In this document: piece after piece, positions 33,328 to 43,456 of the stretch
Layout: each line of letters starts with the position of its first letter
Numbering within the stretch: the first letter of the stretch is position 1
Assembly: GCA_904063045.1 (NCBI GenBank)
Contig: CAJFCJ010000109.1
Span: 1-46,350 of the forward strand
Reading direction: 5' to 3'
Length of the DNA: 46,350 bases
From: Dimorphilus gyrociliatus
Lineage: Eukaryota > Annelida > Polychaeta > Dinophilidae
Made by a program: the position numbers and the translations under genes
The notes under the pieces: generated by a model
Seen by the model: the letters and a program-made list of their open reading frames with translations, nothing else
The model's database searches: none
What the model was told of the DNA's origin: nothing

Positions 33328-34042
33328 ATTGAAATTTTTATCTCATGATAATCATTTGTCAACTTTTCCATTCTCTTTAAATTTGTATATAACATTTTAT
33401 CAGCAGCAAATTCTGATATTGCTGAAAATGATAGATTAGGTTCATAAATAATTTGGTCACATGGTACAGGACATGAACAATCCATCATAATGTTATCATC
33501 AGTTTTTGCTTTCTCCAATAATTCTTTTACACATCCATAATTCTGTGACAAAGAACAAATAACCTTTTCTGTTGAATTTGAATATTCTTTTAATATAGTT
33601 TTAGCTTCGAATGTTGTGCAATTGCACATAGTTTGAACCATTTTCCAATAGCAATGATCTATACATTCGGCGTGTGATTTGTATTTTGATTTTATACATT
33701 CGCCATATGGTGCACTTAGTTTATGAGATATCAATTTGTTTGATTCCAATGAGTGTATGCATTCCGGCCACAACTGCAAATCCTAAATCCGACATACGTG
33801 GTTTTTTATAATCGTTGTGCAGGAATATCTTAATACCAGCGTCGTTTTCCGGTCCAGGCATATAATCGTATTGTTCAATGTTGAATAGTAATGACAAGGC
33901 TTTATTCACGCCAGGCTCGGTAACAGTTAAACTGGTTGGCGGATCCTGGGAAGAAGGTGAATTGAATGTATAGCATATTCCATATTCAGTGATTGTTCTT
34001 GAAATATATTCAGGTTTGCAAGGCTTATCCATCCAATAGCAG
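33324..34042 (-). pseudogene. DEG/ENaC channel, extracellular core only, frame-broken
   Basis: The first part, after an acceptor at 34042, has YGICYTFNS, NIEQYDYMPGPENDAGIKI and LGFAVVAGMHTLIGI. These are the thumb/palm motifs of acid-sensing and epithelial sodium channel proteins. A one-base frame change near 33725 leads to SAPYGEC, CYWKMVQTMCNC and CSCPVPCDQIIYEP, the cysteine-rich region that precedes TM2. The frame ends at 33324. Neither TM1 nor the GAS-containing TM2 is visible on either side. These channels conduct sodium and respond to protons, peptides or touch. The frame change and missing helices suggest a pseudogene, unless exons are missed or a sequencing error is present. Confidence 0.75.
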
Positions 34043-34077
34043 CTGAATATGAAATTTGTTTATTTACGTCCAGTATA

Positions 34078-34128
34078 GTGTACAACTTTCGTTCTATTTT
34101 ATTGTTATACTATTATCTATAACTTACT
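34078..34128. repeat. direct repeat, copy 1
   Basis: TGTACAACTTTCGTTCTATT and the following TTATTGTTATACTATTATCT recur at 34777-34827 with two or three mismatches over about 50 bases, in the same orientation, 699 bases apart. Confidence 0.75.
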
Positions 34129-34776
34129 TAAAATGATTATACTTTCTTTAAAGCCCAGTCTGTAGCATTGAGTTACTTATTTTTGAAAAGAGTTTTGGAC
34201 TGTGTACACAGAGTAACACATTGAGTATTGTAAAGACTTTCATTTTGTAGGAAAGGGAATAAATGATGGAACCAAAATTGAATTGACAAAGAACACTGAA
34301 AAGATGATTGTTTAAAGTGTTACACATCACAAGACATTGTTTGTCACGTGGCTCTTAACGCTTCAACTTTTACTGTAAAATTGACTTACACAACAGAGAT
34401 GTCTTTAATTTTTATACGTTAGCATATGTTTATAGTAAAGAATGTTAACTGGTGTAGAAAGTTTATACTCTTGCATTCTATATTGGAACTCTGGAAAAAC
34501 CTCTCTTTACTAATAACTATTGTCTACCTCTTCTTTATCTTTAAAATACAAAACAAACTGGAATTCGTATTCTTTCAACCATTAGATCTCTGAGCACAAA
34601 GATGCTTTTCTAAGATGGTTGTTGAAAACCTGTATTAAAACAGCCAAATGTCTTTGACAAGTCTTTTTGATATAAATACTCAAGTAAATTTAGATTGAGT
34701 AAATGTCTAAAATCAGGATAGAGAAGAAGGAATTCCAACTAGAACTAGAGAATGCAAAATCCTCCTCCAATAATAA
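34129..34776. other. segment between two direct repeats
   Basis: No gene recognised. The segment is bracketed by the two 50-base direct repeats, so it may be an insertion or a product of local duplication. Confidence 0.35.
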
Positions 34777-34827
34777 TGTACAACTTTTGTTCTATTTTAT
34801 TGTTATACTATTAGCTATAACTTACAT
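34777..34827. repeat. direct repeat, copy 2
   Basis: Partner of 34078-34128. Confidence 0.75.
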
Positions 34828-34969
34828 ATAACCCACTTGAGGGAATACAATAACATATGGCCTAATACAGACCTTGGTTTATCATACTTAAGATTCATCC
34901 TTAAGTGCCATTTAAGCTTTGGCCAAGTTACAATTGAATTAGTTTAGCCAAGGCGTGGTCAAGTGTTAA

Positions 34970-35345
34970 TTGAATTAGCCTTCCTAAATGTTGAACCTTG
35001 TAACATCCTCTTACTAAACATAAATGTAAACTAGACAGTTTGACAGTCATGAAGTGGTGATTGGACATAAGAGAATAGTCTTCAAGTATATAACTCCTCA
35101 CTGCTTCACTCCAATTGGCTAACCTCAACCTGGGAGGATGAACTGGAACCAACACCCACTGGGATCTTTCTACTTCCTCAACATTGAACACTAGTTTGAT
35201 AACTTGGCAACCTACTGTTACTCACTACTTACTCTGCTATTGAACTTTCATATTGTTACTTGCTTAAGTATTATTTTCAATAAACCACTTGAATTGAAAC
35301 ACTTTGTTTAAAGGTTCAAGTAGAACCAGTAATGTTATAAGTTGC
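34970..35345 (+). repeat. dispersed repeat with LTR-like features, copy 2
   Basis: The start matches 14654-14800. Further on there is a TATA-like CAAGTATATAACTCC near 35077 and a polyadenylation-like TTCAATAAACC near 35277. This order (promoter-like, then poly(A) signal, within about 370 bases) is typical of an LTR. No internal retroelement genes flank it, so a solo LTR is likely. The ends are not defined. Confidence 0.45.
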
Positions 35346-35659
35346 AAACGCATAAATTGGCAAGACCAAAGCAGAACACCATTTTTCAACCCGAAGTCTA
35401 ACATAAAAAAATCAGGTTTATGAACGTTTTCCATGTAAACCTTGGATAGCTATTGGCTGATGAACTATTAGTTCAAACATCCATAGCATTATCACTTTAT
35501 TCTAAAATGTTTCTTTATTATCATTTTCTTAGAGTTATATATGATTTTCTTCAGTATTAATACATCTTTCTTTACTTTTCAACAATCTTTTTATTGTTTT
35601 TGCTTGAATTGTTATCATTTAATAATATAATATATGTACAATATTCAATATGAATTATG

Positions 35660-35890
35660 TTCATCTTCAATTAACTAATCAATGGATCATATACATTTTG
35701 TACACTTTTTGTTTCATATAAAACCACAAATTTTCTATAGGGTTTAGATCTGGTGAGTATGGAGGCCAATCAAGGACTTGAATCTCGTTAACTGGAGGGA
35801 TATCTATAGTTACATTGGCAGTGTGTGGTGGCGCATTATCCTGCTGTCAGATAAAGTTCTTGTCAGTTTTCTCCTCAACATAGCAAATAT
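35660..35890 (-). pseudogene. Tc1-type transposase relic, C-terminal part
   Basis: On the minus strand the frame reads DNAPPHTANVTIDIPPV, then LDWPPYSPDLNPIENLW, then FYMKQKVYKM. These are the second and third catalytic motifs of Tc1 transposases (DN-A-P-H and SPDLNPIE). A TGA interrupts the text just before the first motif, and the N-terminal half is absent. This element is distinct from the mariner relics, which have DLAPSD. Confidence 0.8.
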
Positions 35891-35957
35891 TATTCCCTGG
35901 ATAAACTCAGAGTAGACTACTTGTTGGAGACAAATAGATTGTTTGAATCACTGCATT

Positions 35958-36618
35958 TTAAGGGTCTGTTTGAGGATTGCTTTTCTTAGTAGGACGGACT
36001 CTACGATTACTTTTGTGACGGTGATAGTAATGAAGAAAGTAGCAGAATAACACCCCAATTACCAAAAATATGGCGATTGGCCCAATAATAATAAGAATTT
36101 CTCTAATAGGTTTATTGGAATGATTTGTCAGATATTGAATAAAGTTTAATTTAAATCCTTTATATCCAGAATTCCATCCATCAGACTTAAATTCAATAAA
36201 AATCTGACTGCTATTAGATTTTATTCCTATAGTATTTTTCAACTGTCCGCAAAATTTCCATATTAAATGCTTTCCATCATTTTCATAATAATCATAGATA
36301 GCTCCAAAGTCTCTTGAACATTTCGCTGACAATTCAATATATCCTTCTAGGCTTTTAACTTGAATTTGAGATTGACTATCTGTAGTTATTAGCCAACATT
36401 CGTGTTGATTATTTCCGTAACCCCCGGAAAAGTAATGCTCAGTTGTTATTTCTCTTTCGATTTCAGTAGCAGTAAGCGATTTCAAGATACAAGCTCCATA
36501 ATATTTTGATGCATTTTGAATGAATGCTAGTATAATAAAAATTCTTTTACCATAGTTTTAGATTTCAACATAAATCAGACTACTTACTCAAAAAAAACAG
36601 AGATTTCGAGACTTCCAT
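35958..36618 (-). CDS. CUB-domain single-pass membrane protein
   Basis: I infer exons 36618-36588 (ATG, donor GTAAGT) and 36526-35958, giving 199 residues. The signal peptide starts MEVSKSLFFLTFIQ. A CUB domain spans about residues 24-142, with paired cysteines, YFSGGYGNNQHECWLI, a central FGAIYDYYENDGKHLIWKFCG and a final GYKGFKLNF strand. A membrane helix (LIIIGPIAIFLVIGVLFCYF) follows at about 154-174, then a short basic tail. CUB domains bind proteins or glycans, often with calcium. A single CUB with a transmembrane helix suggests a small cell-surface receptor or adaptor. No break is visible, and the gene looks intact. Confidence 0.82.
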
Positions 36619-36925
36619 TATTTAATACTGTAGCAAGTCTATAGCATTAAAGGATCAATAACCAGTCTAAATTGATTAAAGACTGTAAAAATTGATTTTT
36701 GTAAATAGGGCTAGAGTTGTTTACGTGATTGAACAGAAACTGTTTTGATTAGATTAAAAATAGAGGAATTGGAAATCTTTGAAGATCAACCAGACTTTTG
36801 TTTATAGTAATCTAAACAAATAATTTTACACTAAAATAGTGAACCTGTTGAAAAACATAGCATTTTTTCGAATCTAAGATAAATTCATAACAAATCAATA
36901 AAGATGGTTGATCTGGTTAATCGGG

Positions 36926-37060
36926 GTCGATGGAAAATGTCCACAAACAAGATGGATAGGAGAAAAAGGATAGCCATTGATTTGTACTGAGAGGGATACC
37001 ATCTCAGGGTTAGGGTTAGGGTAAAAGCATAGTTTTGTGTGCCTTTTGAAAATTAGGCAC
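36926..37060. repeat. MITE-like element, family 1
   Basis: The left end reads GGGGTCGATGG then AAAATGTCCACAAAC. The interior has GGGTTAGGGTTAGGGTAAAA. It shares the interior block ATTGATTTGTACTGAGAGGG with the copy at 39305-39520, where it reads ATTGATTTGTAGTTAGGAGA. The right end is degenerate. Confidence 0.5.
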
Positions 37061-37648
37061 AGTGCTGTTTCAAATGTCAGCTGAAAATTCTTTTCTCTTC
37101 TTGTTGTATTGAACTTTTGAATAAGACATATAGTTAGTTTTTTAACGTTTCATGATTTTAGAATACTACTCGAATTGGTGCAAAATATTTGGTATTTAAA
37201 TACTTGAATAAAATAGATCACATTTCACAGAGAAAAGTGGCTATTTAATATATTTGATTAGTATCTAAACAAACACAAAATGTCAAGAATCCTGTGGAAA
37301 TAAAGTACTGATAGAACTAAACTAACAAAATTATATTTCTACACACATATTAATCAATTTTGAATAATTAATTAATCTCTATGCAAAAATGATGAATAAC
37401 TGATCAGGAGAATACCATAAGGCTTAGACATTTAGAAGAAAATTGAACGGTTGTCAATTCATTTTATTCCATTTCCCCGGTGCTAAAATTTGTTTAGACT
37501 TCAACTTGAGTAAAATCCGAAGCAGTTCAAGATCTTTATAAATAAACATTTGTTTGACAGTTTGAGTTTGTAAATACACAACTTAACAAAGCAGAAGCAG
37601 TACAATATTGATTGCCTTTGAAATCAATATAATATATATCTTTGTATT
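37061..37648. other. non-coding stretch
   Basis: No exon recognised. This is the 3' flank of the PAN/discoidin-like gene that follows. Confidence 0.4.
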
Positions 37649-38993
37649 TCAGTTGTTAATTACTTCACAAATTTTCATAATTTCATTTTCATCTTGTAGA
37701 TTTATGTAAACTGCTTGACACAACTCAAAATGACAGTTACATTGATAAAAACAATTTGTACTATTGCCATTATTTAGATTACAGCTATAAAAATCTCCTT
37801 CAAATTTTGCACTTGTTTGATGTTCTAACGGTACATAGACAAAAATACTCTTCGATTTTAGATTTGTTGTTAAGTTACATTGTAAATTTTCACCAATAAT
37901 CTGTACATGAAGTATTTGATTTTGTTGATTGAATATAGGCCAAGGAAATCTAATTTTTAGATTTGTTTTCGTAATAGTTGTACAAGTTGATATTTGATTA
38001 TCGAACATGTTGTGTTGTGTTGAAANAAAATACTCTTTGATTTTAGACTTGTTGTTATTGAGTTGCATTGTAAATTTTCACCAATAATCTGTACATTAAG
38101 TTTTTGATTTTGTTGATTGGAAATTGGCCAAGGAAATCTAATTTTTAGATTTGATTTTGTAATAATTGTACAAGTTGATATTTGATTATCAAACATGTTA
38201 TGTTGTGTTGAAAACGTCTTCAATTTATTCTCCTCACTCTTAATCATATTGCCAACAATACACGTTGTATGATCATATTGAGTATTCAAAGCATTTAAAT
38301 CCAAATCCTAATTGAAGACAAAACTACAATTACCTTTAGTATGGATTTTATAGAAAAGAGAATTAAAACTTACCTGAATCTTTATACCAGTTGTGAGAAA
38401 AACCAATGCTTTGTTCTCAGATTGTGCCTGAGATATTGCTGCTTCTTTTTGCTGATAAGTGTATGTACTGATTACTGAAGTATCCAATCCACCTATAAAA
38501 CATGTTAATCTGTTGTCAGTCAGCCTATGAAATACTAAACGATTGTTTTTTGTTACAAAGTTTGAACAATCTAATTTTAGCCAACACCTCGAGTAGGGAA
38601 GGACAACTGCTGCAACACAAGTGTCGATTTTTAAACAAGAATCTGTACATTCATTTAATGAAGATATTGATTTAGAGTTTATATCCTTGTTTGGACAATC
38701 TTGAGTTAATTTCCTTTTCTTATAACCAAGAATTTCATTTGAGCTTAAAAAACATCCATATCCACCTTCATAGCACAATTCACCAGTAGAACATATTGCC
38801 TCTGTATTTTCTGCATCTGTGTTTATGAATTGTTTAATTAACATAAGGTAATTTGATATCATATAAGTTTTTGATAAAAACCTCCAACTCTTATGCGAAG
38901 ATCTTGTGCTATATCGCATTCATTACAATTACAAACCAGACAATATGAAAGAAAAAATAAACTTAGAGTATTTTTTACATAAAAGCAAAACAT
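37649..38993 (-). CDS. secreted PAN/discoidin-like protein, paralogue 1
   Basis: I infer exons 38993-38882 (start MFCFYVKNTLSLFFLSYCLV, donor GT), 38816-38374 (donor GTAAGT) and 38307 to 37649. Phases are 1 and 0 and the joins keep the frame. Exon 2 encodes a PAN/apple-like domain (CSTGELCYEGGYGCF, then CTDSCLKIDTCVAAVV, then LTCFIGG). Exon 3 encodes a discoidin-like part with MFDNQISTC and a closing MKICEVINN. The latter resembles the LCEV end of fucolectin or F5/8-type domains. Exon 3 contains a near-identical 185-base repeat joined at the single N (38026), which breaks the frame. Without one repeat copy the frame would run through. The gene is probably intact in the animal. Confidence 0.7.
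37842..38212. repeat. direct duplication joined at an N
   Basis: 37842-38025 and 38027-38212 are about 90% identical and in the same orientation. The only ambiguous base of the window, at 38026, lies exactly between them. The second copy has three extra bases (one codon), and most other differences are single substitutions. Confidence 0.8.
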
Positions 38994-39179
38994 TGCTATC
39001 AATTGACAACAAATACACAGCAAAGAAGAGATTCAGTTTGATTTTATTCAAACTATTCATAATTTATTTTGTAAGCAGATCAAACCAGTTTCTCGTTATT
39101 ATTGATTTTGTCACTTATTCAAAATTAAAATCTGATTATAAATTAATTGTCACGTGTGATTCTGTTAAAACTTAAAAAA

Positions 39180-39304
39180 GAACTAATCAATTACATCGTC
39201 CTTGACAAAGAGAAATTCTTGATAGGCTTACTTAATTGTCCTATTTCTTCTTTTATCAAGTGTTATCAAACAAAAAAAACCTATATATGAGTAATAGATG
39301 TAAC
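39180..39304. other. spacer
   Basis: No feature recognised. Confidence 0.35.
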
Positions 39305-39520
39305 AGGGAGCAATAGAAAACCGCCCTAAGAGGACATTTAAAGGCAGCATTTTGGGTTGAGAAATGGTTAAGAGGAAAAAAGCATTTATTGATTTGTAGT
39401 TAGGAGAGTACCATTAAGGGTTAGGGGTAATGAAAAAGGTTAGGGATACATAAGGGATGGTGTAGGTGTTAGGGTAAAACCATGCTTTTAGGTATGTATA
39501 GATGGTTTCTATTTCTCTTA
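39305..39520. repeat. MITE-like element, family 1, diverged copy
   Basis: It shares GCATTTATTGATTTGTAGTT and AGGGTTAGGGGTAATG with the copy at 36926-37060. The interior has several TTAGGG-like units and ends GTAAAACCATGCTTTTAG. The terminal inverted repeats are poorly kept. Confidence 0.4.
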
Positions 39521-39811
39521 TTACTATTTTGTTTGGAGGGATTATGAACAATTTTTAATTTCTTAAGATTAGACAAACAAGTGAGAAAATATTCCATATT
39601 CATGCCCTATATAATATTGAATAGATAGGTTACCTGTCTATAGATGAGACTGAATACTACATTTAATGTCAACTGGTGGAACTGACTGTTTTTTGATATT
39701 TTTTACTTCAAGCAGACAGATATTTTTGACTATAATACAAGGAAAGATTTATTATGAAACTTTACATTATAATTACTTGCGTTTTATTGGCAAGTGTATG
39801 CCAGTAAAAAA

Positions 39812-41209
39812 ATGGTGAAAGGATTTAAATTGATTTGTGATGGCCTAAAATCGGCTTCCAATACTCTAACAGTAATCAAGATAAAATCGTGTACTTTAAC
39901 TGAATTTGAAGGAAGATATTTAGGAGAAATATTACAGTATTCTTCCTCAATAAATAATGTTGATTTATCATGTAATAAATTTACGATAGATGGATTTAGA
40001 GCAATTTGCACAGGACTCAAATTATCCTCTGACACTTTGCAACAAATTAATTTTAATTATTGTAATTTAAATACAGAACAAGCGAAATATCTTGGAGAAA
40101 CATTTCAACATTGTACCCAATTGGAAAGTGTTCATTTATCATATAATAAAAATATGGGATATGGATTTAAAATCATTTGTGAAGGACTTCAAAACTCTGC
40201 ACAAAGTTTGATAAATATCAATGTAAAATCTTGCAATATAAATGCAGAACAAGGTAAATATTTTGGTGAATTATGCGGATTTTGTAAGTCATTGGAAAAC
40301 ATTTGTCTATCTATGAACGAGAGCATAGAAAATGGATTTATAGTAATTTGTGAAGGACTTAAATCTTTAAGAACTTTAAAAGAAGTTGATGTAAAGGGAT
40401 GCTATTTAGATGAAGAGCAAGGAAAATATCTAGGAGAAACATTAAATAATTTTTCTTCATTAGAATATATTTATCTTTCTGACAATGATAAAATGAGCAA
40501 TGGATTTCAAATGATTTGTAAAGGACTGAGATCGTCCTCAAATACTTTAAAAGGAATCGATGTAGCATTTTGCGGATTAGACTATGAGAAAGGAAAACAT
40601 TTGGGAGAACTGTTTGAAAATTGTTCTTTTTTAGAATACATTAACTTGTCCTACAATGAAAAATTGACTGATGGATTTAAATTTATATATATAGGACTCA
40701 AAAGCCTTATCAACAGTTTAAAAACATTGCGTATCAGCTACTGTCAGTTAAGTGATGAAGTGGCTAACCATTTGGGAAAGCTGCTTCAGTATTGTTCTTT
40801 GTTGCAAACTATTGACATATCAGGCAATAAGCGTATGGGAACAGGATTTAAAACCATTTGCGAAGGACTCAAACCACTTTCTAATGTTTTAAGAGAAATT
40901 GATGTAAGTTCTTGTGATTTTGATGTTGAACAGGCAAAATATCTTGGAGAAGCATTTCAACATTGCTCTTCCTTGCAGAGTGTTAATTTAACTTCTAATC
41001 AAAGAATGGGAAATGGATTTAAAATTATTTGCAAAGGACTTAAATCCTCTTTAAGAAGTTTAAAAGACTTTGTAGGCTACTGGTGCAATTTAAGTGAAGA
41101 GAGTTTACAGTGTCTAAGAGAAACATTTCCACATAGTTATTCATTAGAAACTACTATGCTATGTGTGAATAATGAACATGTGACATATGGCTTTAAAATA
41201 AAGTGTTGA
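39812..41209 (+). CDS. ribonuclease-inhibitor-type LRR protein, eight 57-residue units
   Basis: A single open frame from ATG 39812 encodes about 465 residues made almost entirely of eight tandem units, each beginning GF-x-x-IC-x-GL and each 57 residues long (one has 56, one 58). Each unit holds two LRRs of the RNI type seen in NOD-like receptors: one with C-x-L plus LGE, and one with L-x-x-VDLS-x-N. The repeats start right at the N-terminus with no NACHT or other domain. Just upstream, ATG 39754 opens a signal-peptide-like MKLYIIITCVLLASVCQ that ends in a stop one base out of frame with the LRRs. The protein is either cytoplasmic or a secreted LRR protein broken by an indel in the A7 run at 39806-39812. 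A ligand-recognition role is an inference. Confidence 0.75.
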   Translation: MVKGFKLICDGLKSASNTLTVIKIKSCTLTEFEGRYLGEILQYSSSINNVDLSCNKFTIDGFRAICTGLKLSSDTLQQINFNYCNLNTEQAKYLGETFQHCTQLESVHLSYNKNMGYGFKIICEGLQNSAQSLININVKSCNINAEQGKYFGELCGFCKSLENICLSMNESIENGFIVICEGLKSLRTLKEVDVKGCYLDEEQGKYLGETLNNFSSLEYIYLSDNDKMSNGFQMICKGLRSSSNTLKGIDVAFCGLDYEKGKHLGELFENCSFLEYINLSYNEKLTDGFKFIYIGLKSLINSLKTLRISYCQLSDEVANHLGKLLQYCSLLQTIDISGNKRMGTGFKTICEGLKPLSNVLREIDVSSCDFDVEQAKYLGEAFQHCSSLQSVNLTSNQRMGNGFKIICKGLKSSLRSLKDFVGYWCNLSEESLQCLRETFPHSYSLETTMLCVNNEHVTYGFKIKC

Positions 41210-41304
41210 TAGTCCAAGGTATATAATATCTTCTTTCTTCCATTTATTCTTATATTCTCTTCTTGATATCATACATTTGAAAATATAAGAGATTTTACAT
41301 CAAT

Positions 41305-41652
41305 ACAGAAAATTGTTCTAAGCTTTGGTGAAGACATTGGAATAGGATTTGAAAATCTTTTTTTAGGTATATCATCATCATGCCATTCTCTTCAACAAAT
41401 TTCTGTTTTTGAATGTCAATGGAATGAAGAACAATGCATTTGTTTAGGTAATCTATTAAGAGTATGTAATTCATAAAATTGAATTTCATAAACAGGGAGA
41501 TAACATTAAAACTGATTTCACAAAAAATCATTGAAGGATTAAAGTGTTCACTACATTCCTTACAGCTTATAGATTTGAGTCAATATTTATTAAATGAAAA
41601 TAATTATAAAGATTTGGAAACAACTTTCAAAAATTCTTTATTAGAATTGTAA
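41305..41652 (+). pseudogene. decayed LRR units continuing the array
   Basis: Downstream of the stop at 41209, the plus strand still encodes unit-like text: IGIGFENLFLGISSS then HSLQQISVFECQWNEEQCIC (to a stop near 41476), and later IIEGLKCSLHSLQLIDLS and a stop near 41652. These match the GL-x-x-LK-x-ID-x-x-C pattern of the intact array with stops between them. The array was probably longer and its 3' end has decayed, or these are exons of a longer gene. Confidence 0.6.
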
Positions 41653-42367
41653 ATAAAATGAAATTTTTCTAAGGTTTTTAACAAAAATGGATTATATTTG
41701 GAGTCTTTACTTCTAAGCAAATTATTAGTAAACTAAATCAACAACTATCCTACAAAATAAAAGTCTTTCTAAGGCTTCTTCATATATAATTTTTAAATAT
41801 CAATATGTCACTGCTTCTAAGAAGAAATATCAGCTAAAATGAGCAGGAAGTACACTTTCAAGCAAAATATTTTCGCAGCAATACTGCAAGAAGAAGTGAA
41901 AGAACCTTTAGGATGAATGGCATCTATCATGCTGAATTTACAACCAAGTTTTATAATGGAATAGGGAACAAAATAAATTATACTAATTCATTCTGACACA
42001 TAACAAACTTGTATATGAATTTATTCTAAAAGGACAAAATGGAATAAACAATGATCAACGTTAACCTTTAATCTATAATTGGATTTTTAAAGTTCTTATT
42101 AATAAGAAGGTGAACTCATTTAGTCGTTTTTAGTAAAAGATGCTTTTAACAATACAAGTAATGTAGTATTCTCACAGTCTAAACACAGAGAGAGAGAGGG
42201 AATGATCATATATATTATAATTTTCTTAAAATTGTCACTATCCTTTGTTCTCTCTTTGCACTCTACAGGGTGTTTACAGTTTTTAATTATCAAGGTAGAA
42301 AGATGATTGATAGGTTAGCAACCCTGTTTTAATTTATAATTTATACTTTACCAATTATACTATACAG
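41653..42367. other. non-coding stretch
   Basis: No exon recognised. A short (GA)n lies near 42188-42198. Confidence 0.4.
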
Positions 42368-43247
42368 GTATCGATGATGCTATATTGTCTAATTTTACTC
42401 TTCATCACCCGATTTTAAATCCGGAAAGGTCAATTTTAATTGGAATTCCAGTATTTATGGCAATTTTATCAACATTATTTGCAATAATTTTCCTTCCAAA
42501 CATCAAACAAATACCGCCAACATCAAAGATCCTTCTTATAAATATGTCAATAGTTGATTGTATATTTAATATTGCTTTTCTACCAACATCATTTGTAACA
42601 TCAATTATTGGTAAATTTCAATATGGACATTTATATTGTGGAATTTTTGGTGTGATATTCACTTCAAATGCTATGAGATCTTTATGGATAATAGCTCTAA
42701 CAACAGTTGGCCGTTACATTGCAGTAACAAATCCAAGCAGATAAATTGATTTAAGTATGCTATTTTCAAAATTCAATTTGCTTTATTGATTTACTGAACT
42801 TGTTAATTGTCTCAGATATAAAAATATTACAACTTACAATCGAGCTAAATTGGCAGTTGGTTTTTTCTGGTTGTTCTTTACACCTATAGCTCTTTACCTC
42901 TTATTAAAAGTTTTGGATTGGAACAGTATACTTTCCTTGCAAGTGAACTGATCTGTTGTCAGCCAATAGATTTACACCTGCATACAATTATCAATGTTGC
43001 AACTGGACCAGTTTTTACATTAGGAATAATATTTAAAACTTTTTGTTTTTTTAAAAAAAAATATTTTGAATTGTTTTTGAAAAATCTTATATTTCAAATG
43101 TCAATTTCTATTTCAACAAATATGTATTATTTATATTGGAACTACAACATATTTATACTATGCAAATTCACAGAAACACAACGACATAATAATATAAATT
43201 TGTTAAAAAGGTCAAGGTTAAATAATAAAAAGATAATTTTAAGTTAA
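42368..43247 (+). pseudogene. rhodopsin-like GPCR pseudogene
   Basis: The first exon (from 42368, after TATACAG) encodes an N-terminus with NFT, TM1, TM2 (INMSIVDCIFNIAFLPTSF) and TM3 ending VGRYIAVTNPSR. A continuing exon at 42816 gives RYKNITTYNRAKLAVGFFW (TM4). The intron between them would start with AT instead of GT (CAG then ATAAAT), a probable donor mutation. A frame change near 42909 leads to the loop-2 cysteines (LICCQPID) and TM5 (VATGPVFTLGIIF). TM6 and TM7 are absent. GRY in place of DRY and the Y-x-x-ITT loop recall moody-like or melatonin-like receptors, without a firm assignment. It is not of the LRR-receptor family above. Confidence 0.68.
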
Positions 43248-43456
43248 ATATTTGAAAAGAAAATTTGACAAGATAACTGCTGATTAAAGTCAATAAATTT
43301 GTCTGTTAAAATATACAAGACAATCTTATTCAATGTAAAATCTCCAATCCTTTTAAAATTCAATGTCAAGTATGTTTTTATACTGATTTCATCAAGTAAA
43401 CAATTTAATCCATTTTCTTGATTTTGTGTAAAATTTTTCTAAAAATTTAATTCATT

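Noticed and set aside
35958-36618. CUB gene as a continuation of the DEG/ENaC region
   Set aside because: It has its own start, signal peptide, transmembrane helix and stop, and a Tc1 relic separates the two.
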